From Alphaproteobacteria bacterium (lineage in GTDB: Bacteria; Pseudomonadota; Alphaproteobacteria; Micavibrionales; Micavibrionaceae), in assembly GCA_030424975.1 (NCBI GenBank), contig JAUHVY010000002.1, positions 806,001 to 870,000 on the forward strand: 64,000 nt of DNA. Direction: 5' to 3'. Of the stretch, positions 20,319-31,225 are shown piece after piece. Positions within the stretch are counted from its first letter, which is position 1; each line of letters starts with the position of its first letter. The notes beneath the pieces were generated by a model. That model was not told where the DNA came from and did no database searches. It was given only the letters and a program-made list of their open reading frames with translations. Made by a program: the position numbers and the translations under genes.

Positions 20319-20891
20319 ATGTTTACAAAACAAGAATGGAAACAAAACCTTACCGGGTGTATGGAAATTTTTCTTTTCATGCCGGTCGGTATAGAGCGGT
20401 TCAGTCCGCATAAAAAAGATGCTATAAAATCGCTAATTATTCCTCTTCTTCTATTGCCTATAACGCTGGTAGCTGTTCTTTCGCTGCCTGAAGAATCCGA
20501 AGGCCCATTGAGCTTTTTGATACTGTTGCAGGTAGTGCGTACGGTTGGGGCGTTCAGCTTGTTTTTGCTTGTCGTTTATTATTTGGCCAAGCAGTTCGGC
20601 AGGCAGGAGCATTTTTTCCGTTATTTAAATGCCGGGAATTGGTGCAACATTCCGGGGGTGTTGTTAACGATGCCTCTGATGTACGGTATTTTTATGGGGC
20701 ATGAAATGGCGGGATATGAATCGTATGCCGTGTTTATTACCTTGGTCGGATATGTCTACTCGGCTTTTATACTTACCTATTCATTTCGCCTTCCTTGGGA
20801 AATGGGGGGCTTTATCGCGATTGTCGGTTTGGCGATAAATGAAAACCTTTTTGATCTGACTCATTTCATTAAAAACATGATGCTGGTATAG
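20319..20891 (+). CDS. Polytopic membrane protein, unknown function
   Basis: 190 aa, about 5 hydrophobic segments, no recognised motif. Confidence 0.7.
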   Translation: MFTKQEWKQNLTGCMEIFLFMPVGIERFSPHKKDAIKSLIIPLLLLPITLVAVLSLPEESEGPLSFLILLQVVRTVGAFSLFLLVVYYLAKQFGRQEHFFRYLNAGNWCNIPGVLLTMPLMYGIFMGHEMAGYESYAVFITLVGYVYSAFILTYSFRLPWEMGGFIAIVGLAINENLFDLTHFIKNMMLV

Positions 20892-20999
20892 AAAGTGCGT
20901 TAAAACCAAGTGTGTTTTCTTTCAAATGCGCTTGGTTCACTCATGCTTCTATGGTAAACAAGACTCTGAAAAAAACAAAATAGACAGCATTTCAGTATC

Positions 21000-22409
21000 A
21001 TGAACAGTAAAAATCTAACCTATTTCGGTTTGGCGTGCTTTTTAGCGGCCGCGTTTTCATTTGTATTCCCTGCGTTTGCGTCTGGCGGAGAAAGTGATGG
21101 TTTACAGCACCTTAATGTGGGCTACCATTGGGCCGGCCTTTTGTGTATTGGCATATTTGTTCTTTCATATGCATTTGTTTTGGCGGAAGAATACACACAC
21201 ATGGCGAAATCAAAGCCTGTCATGCTTGGAGCAGGATTAATTTGGGTTGTGATCGCGTTGGTGGCGCCATCATATGGTGTAACCAAGCATGAATTGCATG
21301 ATGCTATTTTTCATGGTTTGAATGAATATGCGAGTTTGATGCTCTTCCTTTTAGCGGCTATGACCTATATCAGTGCGCTGGAGGATCGTAATGTTTTTGC
21401 CGTTATTCGAACCAAGCTTGTGCTATCCGGAATGAATTTGCGTCAGCTATTTTGGGCAACAGGGTTTCTGGCTTTCTTCTTATCTCCTATTGCGGATAAT
21501 TTGACGACAGCCCTTGTTATGGGTGCTGTTATTATGGCAGTTGGGCATAACAATGCGCGCTTTATTTCTCTGGGCTGTATTAATATTGTATCTGCTGCGA
21601 ATGCCGGCGGTGCCTTCAGCCCGTTCGGTGATATCACGACATTGATGGTATGGCAGGCCGGAAAAATTCAGTTCTTTGAGTTCTTTAATTTGTTTATTCC
21701 CGCGTTGGTTTGTTTCATTGTGCCGGCCTTGATCATGAGCTTTTTTATTCCGAAGGAGCGCCCGGAAACGGTTGATGAGCGAGTTGAGATGAAACAAGGT
21801 GCAAAATGGATTATTGCATTTGGTTTTATGACGATTGCTATGGCTGTATCGTTTGAGCAACTTTGGGGCTTGCCGCCCTTTGTTGGTATGATGACGGGGA
21901 TGTCTGTTCTGATGATCACTGCATGGTTTGTTCGTTATCGCGGCAAAGTTAGGGATCATGAATTTGATATCTTTAAAAATATCGCATCTGCAGAATGGGA
22001 TACTTTGCTCTTCTTCTTTGGGGTGATCTTTAGCGTTGGTGGTCTGGCGTATTTAGGTTATTTGGAGCTGTTGTCACTGACCTTTTATGAGGGGTGGGGG
22101 CCAAGTGTAACCAACATTCTTCTGGGCTTATTTTCTGCTGTTATTGATAATATTCCTGTGATGTTTGGTGTGCTGAGCATGGATCCGCATATGGATCATT
22201 TCCAATGGTTGCTTATTACCCTCACGACAGGCGTTGGCGGCAGTGTATTATCGGTTGGTTCTGCGGCTGGTGTGGCCTTGATGGGCGCGGCGCGCGGATA
22301 CTATACATTTATGTCACATTTGAAATGGGCGCCGGTTGTATTGCTCGGATATGCCGCGGCAATCGGTACGCATTTCATTTTAAATGGTGGCAACGCCGCA
22401 CTTCACTAA
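21000..22409 (+). CDS. nhaD: NhaD-type Na+/H+ antiporter
   Basis: SPIADNLTTALVMGAVIMAVG and GGAFSPFGDITTLMVWQAGKI. Confidence 0.9.
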   Translation: MNSKNLTYFGLACFLAAAFSFVFPAFASGGESDGLQHLNVGYHWAGLLCIGIFVLSYAFVLAEEYTHMAKSKPVMLGAGLIWVVIALVAPSYGVTKHELHDAIFHGLNEYASLMLFLLAAMTYISALEDRNVFAVIRTKLVLSGMNLRQLFWATGFLAFFLSPIADNLTTALVMGAVIMAVGHNNARFISLGCINIVSAANAGGAFSPFGDITTLMVWQAGKIQFFEFFNLFIPALVCFIVPALIMSFFIPKERPETVDERVEMKQGAKWIIAFGFMTIAMAVSFEQLWGLPPFVGMMTGMSVLMITAWFVRYRGKVRDHEFDIFKNIASAEWDTLLFFFGVIFSVGGLAYLGYLELLSLTFYEGWGPSVTNILLGLFSAVIDNIPVMFGVLSMDPHMDHFQWLLITLTTGVGGSVLSVGSAAGVALMGAARGYYTFMSHLKWAPVVLLGYAAAIGTHFILNGGNAALH

Positions 22410-22430
22410 GTGGTCTGTGCAGAACGAAAA

Positions 22431-22459
22431 AAAACGCGCCGTTTTCGATGGCGCGTTTT
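22431..22459. terminator. Bidirectional terminator between nhaD and der
   Basis: AAAACGCGCC..GGCGCGTTTT. Confidence 0.75.
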
Positions 22460-22461
22460 GT

Positions 22462-23871
22462 TTATGCGTATGGATTTTTACTGGCGCGGATCAGTAGCCT
22501 GATTGGTACGCTTGGGATATCGTAATCACGGCGCAACCCGTTAACGATATAGCGTTTGTAGGAATCAGGTAGCTCATCGGGGCGTGAAACCCACAAGGCA
22601 AATGTCGGTGGTCGTGTTTTAATTTGCGTTATATATTTCATGCGGTTGTGACGACCGGACACAAGCGGCGCAGGGTTTTGGCTTTCCATACGCGCCAACC
22701 AACGGTTCAAACCGCCTGTGCTGATGCGTTTATTCCATACCTCATAGGTCTGCAGTGCCTTGTAAAATAGTTTGGATATGTTCTTTCCGTTTTTGGCGGA
22801 AATGGTAGCAAATTGAATATCCTTTGTTTGGGATAGAGAATGCGAGAGAATATGTTTTGTCTCCTCAAGTACATCCGAGCGGTTTTTCACCGCATCCCAT
22901 TTATTCACGGCAATCACAAGGGCGCGGCCTTCGCTAATGACATGCTCTGCGATTTGCAAGTCTTGCTTTTCCAGAAGGTTGTTGGCATCAATCACAAGGA
23001 TTACAATTTGCGCAAGGCGGATGGCGCGCAAGGAATCCTCTGTCGACATTTTCTCAATGTAATCTGTGATTTTGGCTTTTCGGCGCATACCGGCTGTATC
23101 AACCAGTTTGAATTTTCGTCCCTCATATTCCCAATCCACAGTGATGGCGTCGCGCGTAATGCCTGCCTCGGGGCCGGTCATAACACGCTGTTCTTCAACA
23201 ATCGCGTTCAATAGGGTAGATTTACCGACATTCGGGCGCCCGACAATGGCAACCTTAATAGGTTTTTCCGGGTCGATCTCTTCTTGCTCAAAAATATATT
23301 CTTCCATGCCTTCGATATCATCAAGGGCATCCATGTTTATTCTTTCTTCGCTCTCGTGCTCGATGTCATCTTTATCTTCGGGGAAGTAAGGGCTGAGGGC
23401 TTCGTATAAATCATCAAAGCCAATAGCATGTTCCGCTGACATGGAAACGGGTTCTCCGAAGCCGAGGCTGTAGGCTTCGCCCAATCCGGCAGCTGATGCT
23501 TTTTGGCTTTCGCATTTATTGACCACCAAGATGATCGGCTTTTTTTGCTTACGCAGGAACGATGCAAAATGTTCGTCTGCGGGGGTTACGCCTTCGCGGC
23601 CATCCATGACGAATAATATGGCATCCGCATGTTGCAGTGCTGCCTCGGTCTGCTTGCGCATACGTCCTTGAATGGAATCGTCAAAGGCTTCTTCCAATCC
23701 TGCTGTATCAATAATGGTAATGGGTTGCCCGAATAACGTCCCGTATGCATCACGCCAATCGCGGGTTACACCGGGCGTGTCGTTAACAATCGCAAGCTTT
23801 TTACCTGCGAGTTTGTTAAATATTGTGGACTTGCCGACATTCGGGCGGCCTATAATCGCTAGTCTTAACAT
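22462..23871 (-). CDS. der: GTPase Der (EngA)
   Basis: Two tandem G domains: GRPNVGKSTIFNKL and GRPNVGKSTLLNAI; NKWD. Confidence 0.96.
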   Translation of the reverse strand: MLRLAIIGRPNVGKSTIFNKLAGKKLAIVNDTPGVTRDWRDAYGTLFGQPITIIDTAGLEEAFDDSIQGRMRKQTEAALQHADAILFVMDGREGVTPADEHFASFLRKQKKPIILVVNKCESQKASAAGLGEAYSLGFGEPVSMSAEHAIGFDDLYEALSPYFPEDKDDIEHESEERINMDALDDIEGMEEYIFEQEEIDPEKPIKVAIVGRPNVGKSTLLNAIVEEQRVMTGPEAGITRDAITVDWEYEGRKFKLVDTAGMRRKAKITDYIEKMSTEDSLRAIRLAQIVILVIDANNLLEKQDLQIAEHVISEGRALVIAVNKWDAVKNRSDVLEETKHILSHSLSQTKDIQFATISAKNGKNISKLFYKALQTYEVWNKRISTGGLNRWLARMESQNPAPLVSGRHNRMKYITQIKTRPPTFALWVSRPDELPDSYKRYIVNGLRRDYDIPSVPIRLLIRASKNPYA

Positions 23872-23913
23872 CTGCGTACTCTATGTTTTTGCAGCATGTC
23901 TTTATCACAGTTT

Positions 23914-25251
23914 CTAGCGATATGCTAATAAAGTTCCGTCTTCTGACAATAAATACATTGTTCCGTCTGCTACAATAGGGGCAATTTGCACGTTTTTCTT
24001 TGTGCGTGTTGTACGGATGACTTTACCTGTATGTGCGTTAACTTCGGCAATGTAGCCATGAGAGCTTGCCAAGATCAGGCGGCCGTTCACCATGACAGGG
24101 CCTGTCCAAGTGATCGGATCTTCTTTGTCTTCTTCATCTTCGAAACGGCTTAATTGCTCAATCCAGAAGATTGAGCCGTTGAGTAGGTTAAGAGCAATTA
24201 ACTCATTATCAGATGAAAGAACAAAAAGCGTATTTGCAGTTAGCCACGGTGTTTGCGATCCGCCGATATCACGTTGCCACATGCGTGTGCCTGTGCGCTC
24301 ATCAATGGCCACCAATTTACCGCCATAGCTGATGGATGCGACAATACCATGATGAGAAACAGGGAGTGCTTTAATATCTGCAAGGCTTTCCAAGCCGCCG
24401 CCATAGCTGCGCACACCTGAAAGGTTGTCCGACCATGTCACGGAGCCATTTTCTACGCGTAGAGCAGTCAATTCGCCGGAGGTGAAGCCCGCGACAACGA
24501 TTTCGTTATTTGCCGCCGGGCTTGCCGCGCCCAACAGGCCGGCTGTTTCGCCAATGCCTACATATTCCCATAGCCCCGTGCCGCTCTCTGCGCTTAAGGC
24601 AACAAGGCGGTTGTCAACGGTGCTGATATAGACGCGGCCAGATAATACAGTTGGTGCTGCACGAGAAGGGGATGGAAGACGCTTTTTCCATTTCACTGAC
24701 CCGTCTGCCGGGTTTAATGCTACGGCTTCGTCATAACCGGTCGTTACATATAATGTATCATGTGCAAATGCGATACCGCCGCTAATGACGTTTTCATCTT
24801 CGTCGTCAGGTTCCAGATCGGCATCCCAGATTTTCTTTCCTGTCTGTGCATTAAATGCGGTCACATTTTGGTTTGTATCAAGTGTAAAAACCATGCCGCC
24901 TGCGACAACAGGTTGCGCTGTCAGTGGTAAGTCCTTACGGCTGCCGCGACCGATATCGCTTTTCCACGCCAGACGTGGTTCGCCATCCGTGAAGGTAAGA
25001 TTTTGCATGGAGTGGTTCGGGTAGCCGCCTGCCTGTGGCCATGCGCCGTTATCCCATGGGGTGGGCAGTTCGAATTGTTGTCCTTCCGCTAGGGGAGTGT
25101 CAGGTGTCAGGCTGCGTTGCAGTTCCAAAACAGATAAACGCTCACCTTCCAAATGAGGGGTGTCGTCTTTTTTTCTGAACATGTCTGTCATTGAGCAAGA
25201 GCTAAGGAGTAATGCGCAAGAAACGGTCAGTATCGTTTTGTTTTTTATCAT
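23914..25251 (-). CDS. bamB: BamB-like beta-propeller lipoprotein
   Basis: Lipobox LLLSSCS; PQQ-like repeats; next to der. Confidence 0.87.
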   Translation of the reverse strand: MIKNKTILTVSCALLLSSCSMTDMFRKKDDTPHLEGERLSVLELQRSLTPDTPLAEGQQFELPTPWDNGAWPQAGGYPNHSMQNLTFTDGEPRLAWKSDIGRGSRKDLPLTAQPVVAGGMVFTLDTNQNVTAFNAQTGKKIWDADLEPDDEDENVISGGIAFAHDTLYVTTGYDEAVALNPADGSVKWKKRLPSPSRAAPTVLSGRVYISTVDNRLVALSAESGTGLWEYVGIGETAGLLGAASPAANNEIVVAGFTSGELTALRVENGSVTWSDNLSGVRSYGGGLESLADIKALPVSHHGIVASISYGGKLVAIDERTGTRMWQRDIGGSQTPWLTANTLFVLSSDNELIALNLLNGSIFWIEQLSRFEDEEDKEDPITWTGPVMVNGRLILASSHGYIAEVNAHTGKVIRTTRTKKNVQIAPIVADGTMYLLSEDGTLLAYR

Positions 25252-25304
25252 CCTGATATCCTTGTTTAAATATGGTTTTTTTCGATGTTATGAATTATCG
25301 ATTA

Positions 25305-25955
25305 TTATTCGACGTTTTTCTCTTCCAGAGCATAAAGAACGTCAAGGCTTTTGGCTTTTTGTTTTAATGTGTCGGGGATATTTTCACCCTCCAAAATATC
25401 AGTCAGTTGCATTCGCGCGTCACTGAAACGGTTCAATTTCGTTGCATTCACCAGTGCGGCCTCCAACAATATCTGGTAGCGCCATGCGTTTTCTTCATCG
25501 CTTGCCAAGGCTGTAAATTTATCGGCGCGCTCTTCATCGCTCAGGTCAGTGTCATGGAGTGTCACCATGAATGCCGCGAGGTCTTTATAAGTACGATCCG
25601 CAGGGGTAGCCGCTGCCACGCGCTTATAGATTTCAAGCGCCAGTTCCTTGTTACCTGATTCCAGAGCCAGTCCTGCTGCCTGAAGCTCTACCAAGTGTTT
25701 GAAATCACCGTGTAGCTTTGATGCGAGGGTGTTTAATTCCTGCGGCGTGTATTGACCGCTTGCAACAGCCTCCAGATATTGGGCTGTTTGTGCCTCGTCC
25801 TGCTTAACCTTCCATGTGTGATAGCCCGCATTGGCGGCCGTACCGATAATGATGGCGGCGATAAAACCGATAAAGAACCCGCCGTAGCGTTGCCACATTT
25901 TTTCCAAGCGCTCTGCTTTTAGGGCTTCATCGACTTCGACCAGAAGATCTGACAT
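25305..25955 (-). CDS. YfgM-like/TPR membrane-anchored protein
   Basis: N-terminal MSDLLVEVDEALKAERLEKMWQRYGGFFIGFIAAIIIGTA; next to bamB-der. Confidence 0.75.
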   Translation of the reverse strand: MSDLLVEVDEALKAERLEKMWQRYGGFFIGFIAAIIIGTAANAGYHTWKVKQDEAQTAQYLEAVASGQYTPQELNTLASKLHGDFKHLVELQAAGLALESGNKELALEIYKRVAAATPADRTYKDLAAFMVTLHDTDLSDEERADKFTALASDEENAWRYQILLEAALVNATKLNRFSDARMQLTDILEGENIPDTLKQKAKSLDVLYALEEKNVE

Positions 25956-26040
25956 ATCTTAATACCTTTTACTCTCTATTTTGGATGGCTGTATTGTAAT
26001 GATTTATTTTCGTAAAACCAGTGATTTAATGGCAAATATT

Positions 26041-26595
26041 TCAGCTTTTCCACTTTATCGAGCACCCCATGGAAGAGAACTGCTTTTGATCAGGCGATTC
26101 ATTTTTTGCAATGGCTTGTGCGGCGTTTAATAATTCGGGCACTGTGTCATTTGTGGCCTCTTTGTTGGCTGCGCTGTCAAGTCGGCCGCGGTATTGCAAG
26201 ATATCATCTTTGTCAAAGAGGTAAAATTCAGGTGTGCAAACCGCGTCTAATGCTTTTGCAATTTTTTGTGTTTCGTCGATGACGTAGGGGAAGCTAAAGT
26301 CCTGTTCTTTTGCAAATTTGATCATGTTCTCAAATGAATCGGCGGGATAGTTCGCGGTATCATTCGGCATGATGGCAATGACGCCAAAACCCAATCCCTG
26401 CATTTGTTTCGCTGTGGCGGTTAATCGGTCGATGATGGCCAAAACATAGGGGCAGTGATTGCATATAACCGCAATAAACAGGCCCTTTTCCCCGCGCGAA
26501 AATTCCAATGTGTGGCGCTGTCCGTCCGTACCTTTTAATTCAAAATGCGGCGCCATAAAATCGCTTTGTTTTTCGGGGGAGTGCAGCAGAGCCAT
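26041..26595 (-). CDS. Thioredoxin-family / AhpC-TSA redoxin
   Basis: FIAVICNHCPYVLAIIDRL and thioredoxin-fold pattern with FYLFDKDDILQYRGRLD. Confidence 0.8.
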   Translation of the reverse strand: MALLHSPEKQSDFMAPHFELKGTDGQRHTLEFSRGEKGLFIAVICNHCPYVLAIIDRLTATAKQMQGLGFGVIAIMPNDTANYPADSFENMIKFAKEQDFSFPYVIDETQKIAKALDAVCTPEFYLFDKDDILQYRGRLDSAANKEATNDTVPELLNAAQAIAKNESPDQKQFSSMGCSIKWKS

Positions 26596-26636
26596 GATTT
26601 CTTCCTTTTTATCCGTTTTTGGTGTAAAATATCTTC

Positions 26637-26984
26637 ATGACGTTTAAGGTTATTCACAATCCTGCTTTTACGCAACCCGCAGGTTTCACACAAGGGCAAT
26701 TCCGTAAGTTAGATCAGCTATATTGCAAGGCTGCATCGGAAAAAACGTTGACCTATCGCACAGTTGATTGCGATTTTGACGAGGGCGTAGCCAGTTACAC
26801 TTATTACCTTACGGGATCTCATGTACCGTATTTGCAATTCCTGATTAAAAAGGTCGGGCCGCGCACAACAATGTTTGAGGTTTTTAAGCAAGGGAAGGGG
26901 CGAATCGCCAAAAGCGGTGTGTTTGATCGTGCCTATGAAAAATTATCTGAGGAAGTTGCTTTGCTCAGTGAAACAGATAGCTAA
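26637..26984 (+). CDS. Conserved-looking hypothetical protein
   Basis: 115-aa ORF divergent to the redoxin gene. Confidence 0.6.
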   Translation: MTFKVIHNPAFTQPAGFTQGQFRKLDQLYCKAASEKTLTYRTVDCDFDEGVASYTYYLTGSHVPYLQFLIKKVGPRTTMFEVFKQGKGRIAKSGVFDRAYEKLSEEVALLSETDS

Positions 26985-27105
26985 AATCAACCGAATTATA
27001 TATATGTACGAAAGAAATATATAAAACATCGCCTCAGGGGGTGTTTTGTATGGAATTTTCTGTAATATTAATGCGTTATATTTCTGAATAACAGGATAGA
27101 GAAAA

Positions 27106-28368
27106 ATGCGATTAAGTGCCAAGTCAGGTTTGACTGCGTTATGTTTGTTGATGGGGACGGTGTCGATGCCGTCTTCTGTATTTGCCGGATATGATCTGAA
27201 TTATGTCGGTGAGATGGAAACGTATACAGCCGTTTATGAAGATACGCTTGTGCATTTGGCGCGTAAACACGATTTAGGATTTGTTGAGGTGCGCGCCGCG
27301 AACCCGACGCTTGATCCTTGGATTCCCGGCGAGGGAGCGGAAGTGATTTTGCCTAAACGTCATTTATTACCCGATACAAAACGTGAAGGCATCGTCGTGA
27401 ATTTGCCGGAGATGCGCGTTTATGCTTACTTGAATGGTGATGAGGCGCCATATACTTACCCTATTGGGATTGGCCGCGAAGGTTTGGCAACACCGACCGG
27501 TGAAACATCCATCGTTCGTAAAAAAGAGGGGCCGACATGGCGTCCGACACCGCGTATGCGAAAAGAAGATCCGAAATTACCGGCCTCTGTTCCGCCCGGA
27601 CCTGAGAACCCTCTTGGTACGCATGCGCTTTACTTTGGGTGGCCGACTTATGCCATGCATGGCACGAATAAACCGTTTGGTATTGGTCGCCGCGTCAGTT
27701 CGGGCTGTATTCGTATGTACCCCGAAGATATCAAAAAGTTTTTCGAGCAAGTTCCTGTCGGTACAAAGGTAACGGTGGTGGAGCAGCCGATTAAGCTGGG
27801 TTGGATTGATAATGATTTGTATCTGGAGGCGCATCCTGACATGGCACAGGCCATTAAGATGGAAGAAACAGGTGTGGTCGAGCAACAGACTTTCCGTGAA
27901 GAGGATATGGAGCGCATCATGGAGATGGCAGGTGAGTATAATGACCGTATCAACTGGCCGAAGGTGAGGGCTGCTTTGAGGGAGCGCACAGGTTATCCGG
28001 TGCGCATCGCGCGTAACTTAGATGATGTCGTTGTAACTGACGATGTCGTGGCGCCGGAAGAAAAAGAGGGTGGGACTGTTTTTGATGCTGCGTCAAAGTC
28101 TGAAAAGGTGGAGAGCTCGTCTGTAGTAGAGGAGCCTTCGTTCGTGCCAGCAAAGGGCGTCGAGCAAATTGAAGAGTCTCATGCAGGTGAGGCGGAAGCC
28201 TTGAATGCGCAAGATGCGCTTGTTGAGATTTACGGCGAAGATGCCGCACAAGACGAAGCGGCTGCTTTAGGTGCAGTGAAGGTTAAACCGGAATACGTTG
28301 TTTATGATTCTGTGCCGCCACGTAAGCCCGGCATTGAGACAGAAAAGCCTCTGACGCTCAATAATTAA
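27106..28368 (+). CDS. LysM-containing L,D-transpeptidase (YkuD)
   Basis: Signal peptide; catalytic region YAMHGTNKPFGIGRRVSSGCIRMYPEDI. Confidence 0.93.
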   Translation: MRLSAKSGLTALCLLMGTVSMPSSVFAGYDLNYVGEMETYTAVYEDTLVHLARKHDLGFVEVRAANPTLDPWIPGEGAEVILPKRHLLPDTKREGIVVNLPEMRVYAYLNGDEAPYTYPIGIGREGLATPTGETSIVRKKEGPTWRPTPRMRKEDPKLPASVPPGPENPLGTHALYFGWPTYAMHGTNKPFGIGRRVSSGCIRMYPEDIKKFFEQVPVGTKVTVVEQPIKLGWIDNDLYLEAHPDMAQAIKMEETGVVEQQTFREEDMERIMEMAGEYNDRINWPKVRAALRERTGYPVRIARNLDDVVVTDDVVAPEEKEGGTVFDAASKSEKVESSSVVEEPSFVPAKGVEQIEESHAGEAEALNAQDALVEIYGEDAAQDEAAALGAVKVKPEYVVYDSVPPRKPGIETEKPLTLNN

Positions 28369-28374
28369 TATGAG

Positions 28375-28704
28375 TTAGAAATATGGTTGAAGAGCCATAA
28401 AGGCAGCAAGTACCGGCATAATGATCGGTGCGAGCAAGAAAACCATGCGCCAAAACCCGCGAATGAAGAAAACAGTAAAGCTGAAGAGGGCACAGGCCAT
28501 CCAACAGGCGGTTACAAGTGTGATTTCATTTGCAAAAAGCTCGTGCACACTATCCACTTGGCCGGAGCCGGCAGCGGCGAATTTATTTTCAAGAATCTTC
28601 GGATTGCTGTAGATGATTGTCAAAGTAACAAGCCCGGCGTTGAAGCCGATGAAGTTTGCAAGAAGGAAAAAAATAAGTGTTCCAAATTTTTTCATGTAAT
28701 GCAT
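28375..28704 (-). CDS. Small membrane protein, unknown
   Basis: 109 aa, three or more hydrophobic stretches. Confidence 0.55.
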   Translation of the reverse strand: MHYMKKFGTLIFFLLANFIGFNAGLVTLTIIYSNPKILENKFAAAGSGQVDSVHELFANEITLVTACWMACALFSFTVFFIRGFWRMVFLLAPIIMPVLAAFMALQPYF

Positions 28705-28740
28705 CCGCCTTGTTTAAATTTTATCATATCTATTAATAAT

Positions 28741-28772
28741 AAAAAGACTGCCATTAAGACAGTCTTTTTTTT
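28741..28772. terminator. Intrinsic terminator
   Basis: AAAAAGACTG..CAGTCTTTTTTTT. Confidence 0.7.
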
Positions 28773-28794
28773 AATCGGTATAAAAAGTGCAAAA

Positions 28795-29007
28795 TTATTT
28801 AGTTTGCGCTCTTTGGAATACTTTCTCAGCAGGAGCAACTTTAGTAGGTGTTGCAACTGGTTCGTATTTTGTTGCTTGTTCGTATTTTGCTGTGCGCTCC
28901 ATTGCGTATGGAGGTTGTGTGTCAACGTCGCCCATTGAAGTTGTGTCACATGCTGTTAGTGACAAAGCTGAGCCAACGAAGCAAATTGTAGCAATTGCTT
29001 TTTTCAT
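28795..29007 (-). CDS. Small putative lipoprotein
   Basis: MKKAIATICFVGSALSLTACDTTS: signal peptide and lipobox; terminator downstream. Confidence 0.6.
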   Translation of the reverse strand: MKKAIATICFVGSALSLTACDTTSMGDVDTQPPYAMERTAKYEQATKYEPVATPTKVAPAEKVFQRAQTK

Positions 29008-29240
29008 TATTTAAGTCCTCATAGTAGTCGTTAGTTAAATCTTCTCAAATGCCTTTATTCAAAGGCAAAATCTTTGAATTTACACCATACAGTCATTATA
29101 CAACCCCGTGGCTTTTTCAAGTGGTTTTTGTTTTTTTTGTCACAGTTTTCGAAACTTAGGTGCAAATTTGCAACACTTAATAAAGCCAGCAGGGCGTTAT
29201 GCCCGTATTGTGTAACTTAACTAATATTTGTGGGTGAATT

Positions 29241-30584
29241 TTAGTTCCGTTCATTTTTATGCACATAATCGAAATATGTATCGATTCCCGAACGAATCGC
29301 TTTTGCAAGTTTTTTTCGGTGTGATTCTGTGCTGAGTAGTTTTGCTTCGGCTGCGTTTGATACGAACCCTGCTTCGATCAGAATTGAGGGGATATCCGGC
29401 GCTTTTAGAACGGCGAACCCCGCATATCGGTGCGGTGTGTCAAGGGTATGTAATCCGTTAACGCGAAAAGAACTAACAACCGTATTGGCAAAGAATTTTG
29501 ACTGGTTCATCGTATCGTTGATAAGAAAATCACCGAGAATAAAAGCGACTTGTTCATCCTCAACTTCGAAGTGAACGCCGGCCATTAAATCGGCTTGGTT
29601 TTCTTTTTCCGCTAACTTCGCTGTTTGCGCGTCCGATGCCTTTTTCGATAGCGTATAGATAGATGAGCCGTGTACTTGCGGCTTTTTAATTGAATCGGCA
29701 TGTATGGATACGAACAGATCTCCTTCATGCTTGCGGGCAAATTTGACGCGATCTTTAAGGCGAATAAAAACATCCGTTTCACGGGTCATTTTAACCTCGT
29801 ATCGGCCTGTTTTCAAAAGCTCACTCTTAAGCGCTTTCGCCAGCGCAAGTACAATGTGCTTTTCGTATATGCGGCCGTTTGTAGCCCCCGGATCAACGCC
29901 ACCATGACCGGGATCTATAATAATAAGATGTTTTTTAAACACGGACGGTGCCGCAGTGTGTATACGTTTTGGACGCATGGCATTGGGGGGCGGCAAGGGG
30001 ATTCCTGCTATGGTGTTTGTTTCAACGCTTGAACTCTCGGTTGGCCTGACAGAGAAGTCCGGAATTGTACTTTGCGCTGTTTCGGTTTGCTCGTGATCTG
30101 TTTTTAACGTGCCGAAAATGTTTCCCTTCTGCGATTGAAAAGTCGTTTGGTCGGTTTTTTGATAATCTACGACTAATCTATTGGGTTTCTCTCCGTTTTG
30201 CGGCAGCATAAATGCTGCCTTGATCATAACAGGCTGTTTTAGGTCAAATACAATGCGTGAAATGTCTTGGTTTAACTTGCCGTGTCTTATGTCGGAAACA
30301 AATGTTTGTTCGTTTCGGTTAACGGTGCCGGCTTGCCATGATGTGTTGGGTAAATCGATGACCATGCGGTAAGGGTCAGAAAGTGTGAAAACACGAAAAT
30401 CTGATATGTCACTCAGGTCCAGAACCATACGCACTTTATCGGGGTAGGCGCCAAAGCGCACAGCATCAATATTCATCGCAAAAACGCGCGAACCAAGAAA
30501 TAGCATGCTTATCGAAATCATGCCGAGTAAGACAAAGCAAAAGTGTTTTTTATTATTTATTTTTTTCACGGCAGAATTCCGCAT
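29241..30584 (-). CDS. N-acetylmuramoyl-L-alanine amidase (AMIN + Amidase_3)
   Basis: AMIN-like N-terminus; IIIDPGHGGVDPGATN, FVSIHADS, IPSILIEAGFVSN. Confidence 0.93.
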   Translation of the reverse strand: MRNSAVKKINNKKHFCFVLLGMISISMLFLGSRVFAMNIDAVRFGAYPDKVRMVLDLSDISDFRVFTLSDPYRMVIDLPNTSWQAGTVNRNEQTFVSDIRHGKLNQDISRIVFDLKQPVMIKAAFMLPQNGEKPNRLVVDYQKTDQTTFQSQKGNIFGTLKTDHEQTETAQSTIPDFSVRPTESSSVETNTIAGIPLPPPNAMRPKRIHTAAPSVFKKHLIIIDPGHGGVDPGATNGRIYEKHIVLALAKALKSELLKTGRYEVKMTRETDVFIRLKDRVKFARKHEGDLFVSIHADSIKKPQVHGSSIYTLSKKASDAQTAKLAEKENQADLMAGVHFEVEDEQVAFILGDFLINDTMNQSKFFANTVVSSFRVNGLHTLDTPHRYAGFAVLKAPDIPSILIEAGFVSNAAEAKLLSTESHRKKLAKAIRSGIDTYFDYVHKNERN

Positions 30585-30748
30585 CAGTTTGAAACACGAA
30601 CTTAACTTATAGCATATGGTCTATGCAAATGAGAAATTCGGGTGTTTTTTGCATTGCGATTTTTTTGAGCCATTTGGGTTGCTTGAAAATATTTATCTAT
30701 AGTTGTACTATTTATTTTTTTATTATTTATTATTTAACGGAATTGAAT

Positions 30749-31225
30749 ATGGCTAATTATATTGAAATATTAATAGTTGATGATTGTAGTTCTGATATTT
30801 TATTACTGGAACGCTTGCTTGATATCAGGGCCGGTAAAATTCGCTACGCCAGTGTGAGCAGCGGTTCTGATGCAATAGAATATCTGGAGCGTATTGGGCC
30901 CTATGCCGACGCGGCGCGCCCCTTGTGTGTTTTATTGGATCTTGTGATGCCGCAAACAGATGGTTTTGATGTTTTGCGTCATATAAAAAACAGCCCGCAT
31001 CTCAGAAATATTCCTGTCATTATCCTGTCCAGTTCGGATCGGATGGATGATATAGAAAAGGCATATGCCATGGGCGCTAATGCTTATGTTCAAAAGCCGT
31101 CGACCATTGAGAATATGTTGTCCTTTATCAGCAGCTTATCATCATTCTGGTTAGAGAAAGTGAAGTTTTGCAGCAATGAAGGCGGTGGCTTTCAAGTGTC
31201 GGGTATTCTTAATTCAAAAGTTTAA
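30749..31225 (+). CDS. Single-domain response regulator
   Basis: IEILIVDDCSSDILLLERLL, CVLLDLVMPQTDGFDVLRHIK, VIILSSSDR, ANAYVQKPS. Confidence 0.9.
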   Translation: MANYIEILIVDDCSSDILLLERLLDIRAGKIRYASVSSGSDAIEYLERIGPYADAARPLCVLLDLVMPQTDGFDVLRHIKNSPHLRNIPVIILSSSDRMDDIEKAYAMGANAYVQKPSTIENMLSFISSLSSFWLEKVKFCSNEGGGFQVSGILNSKV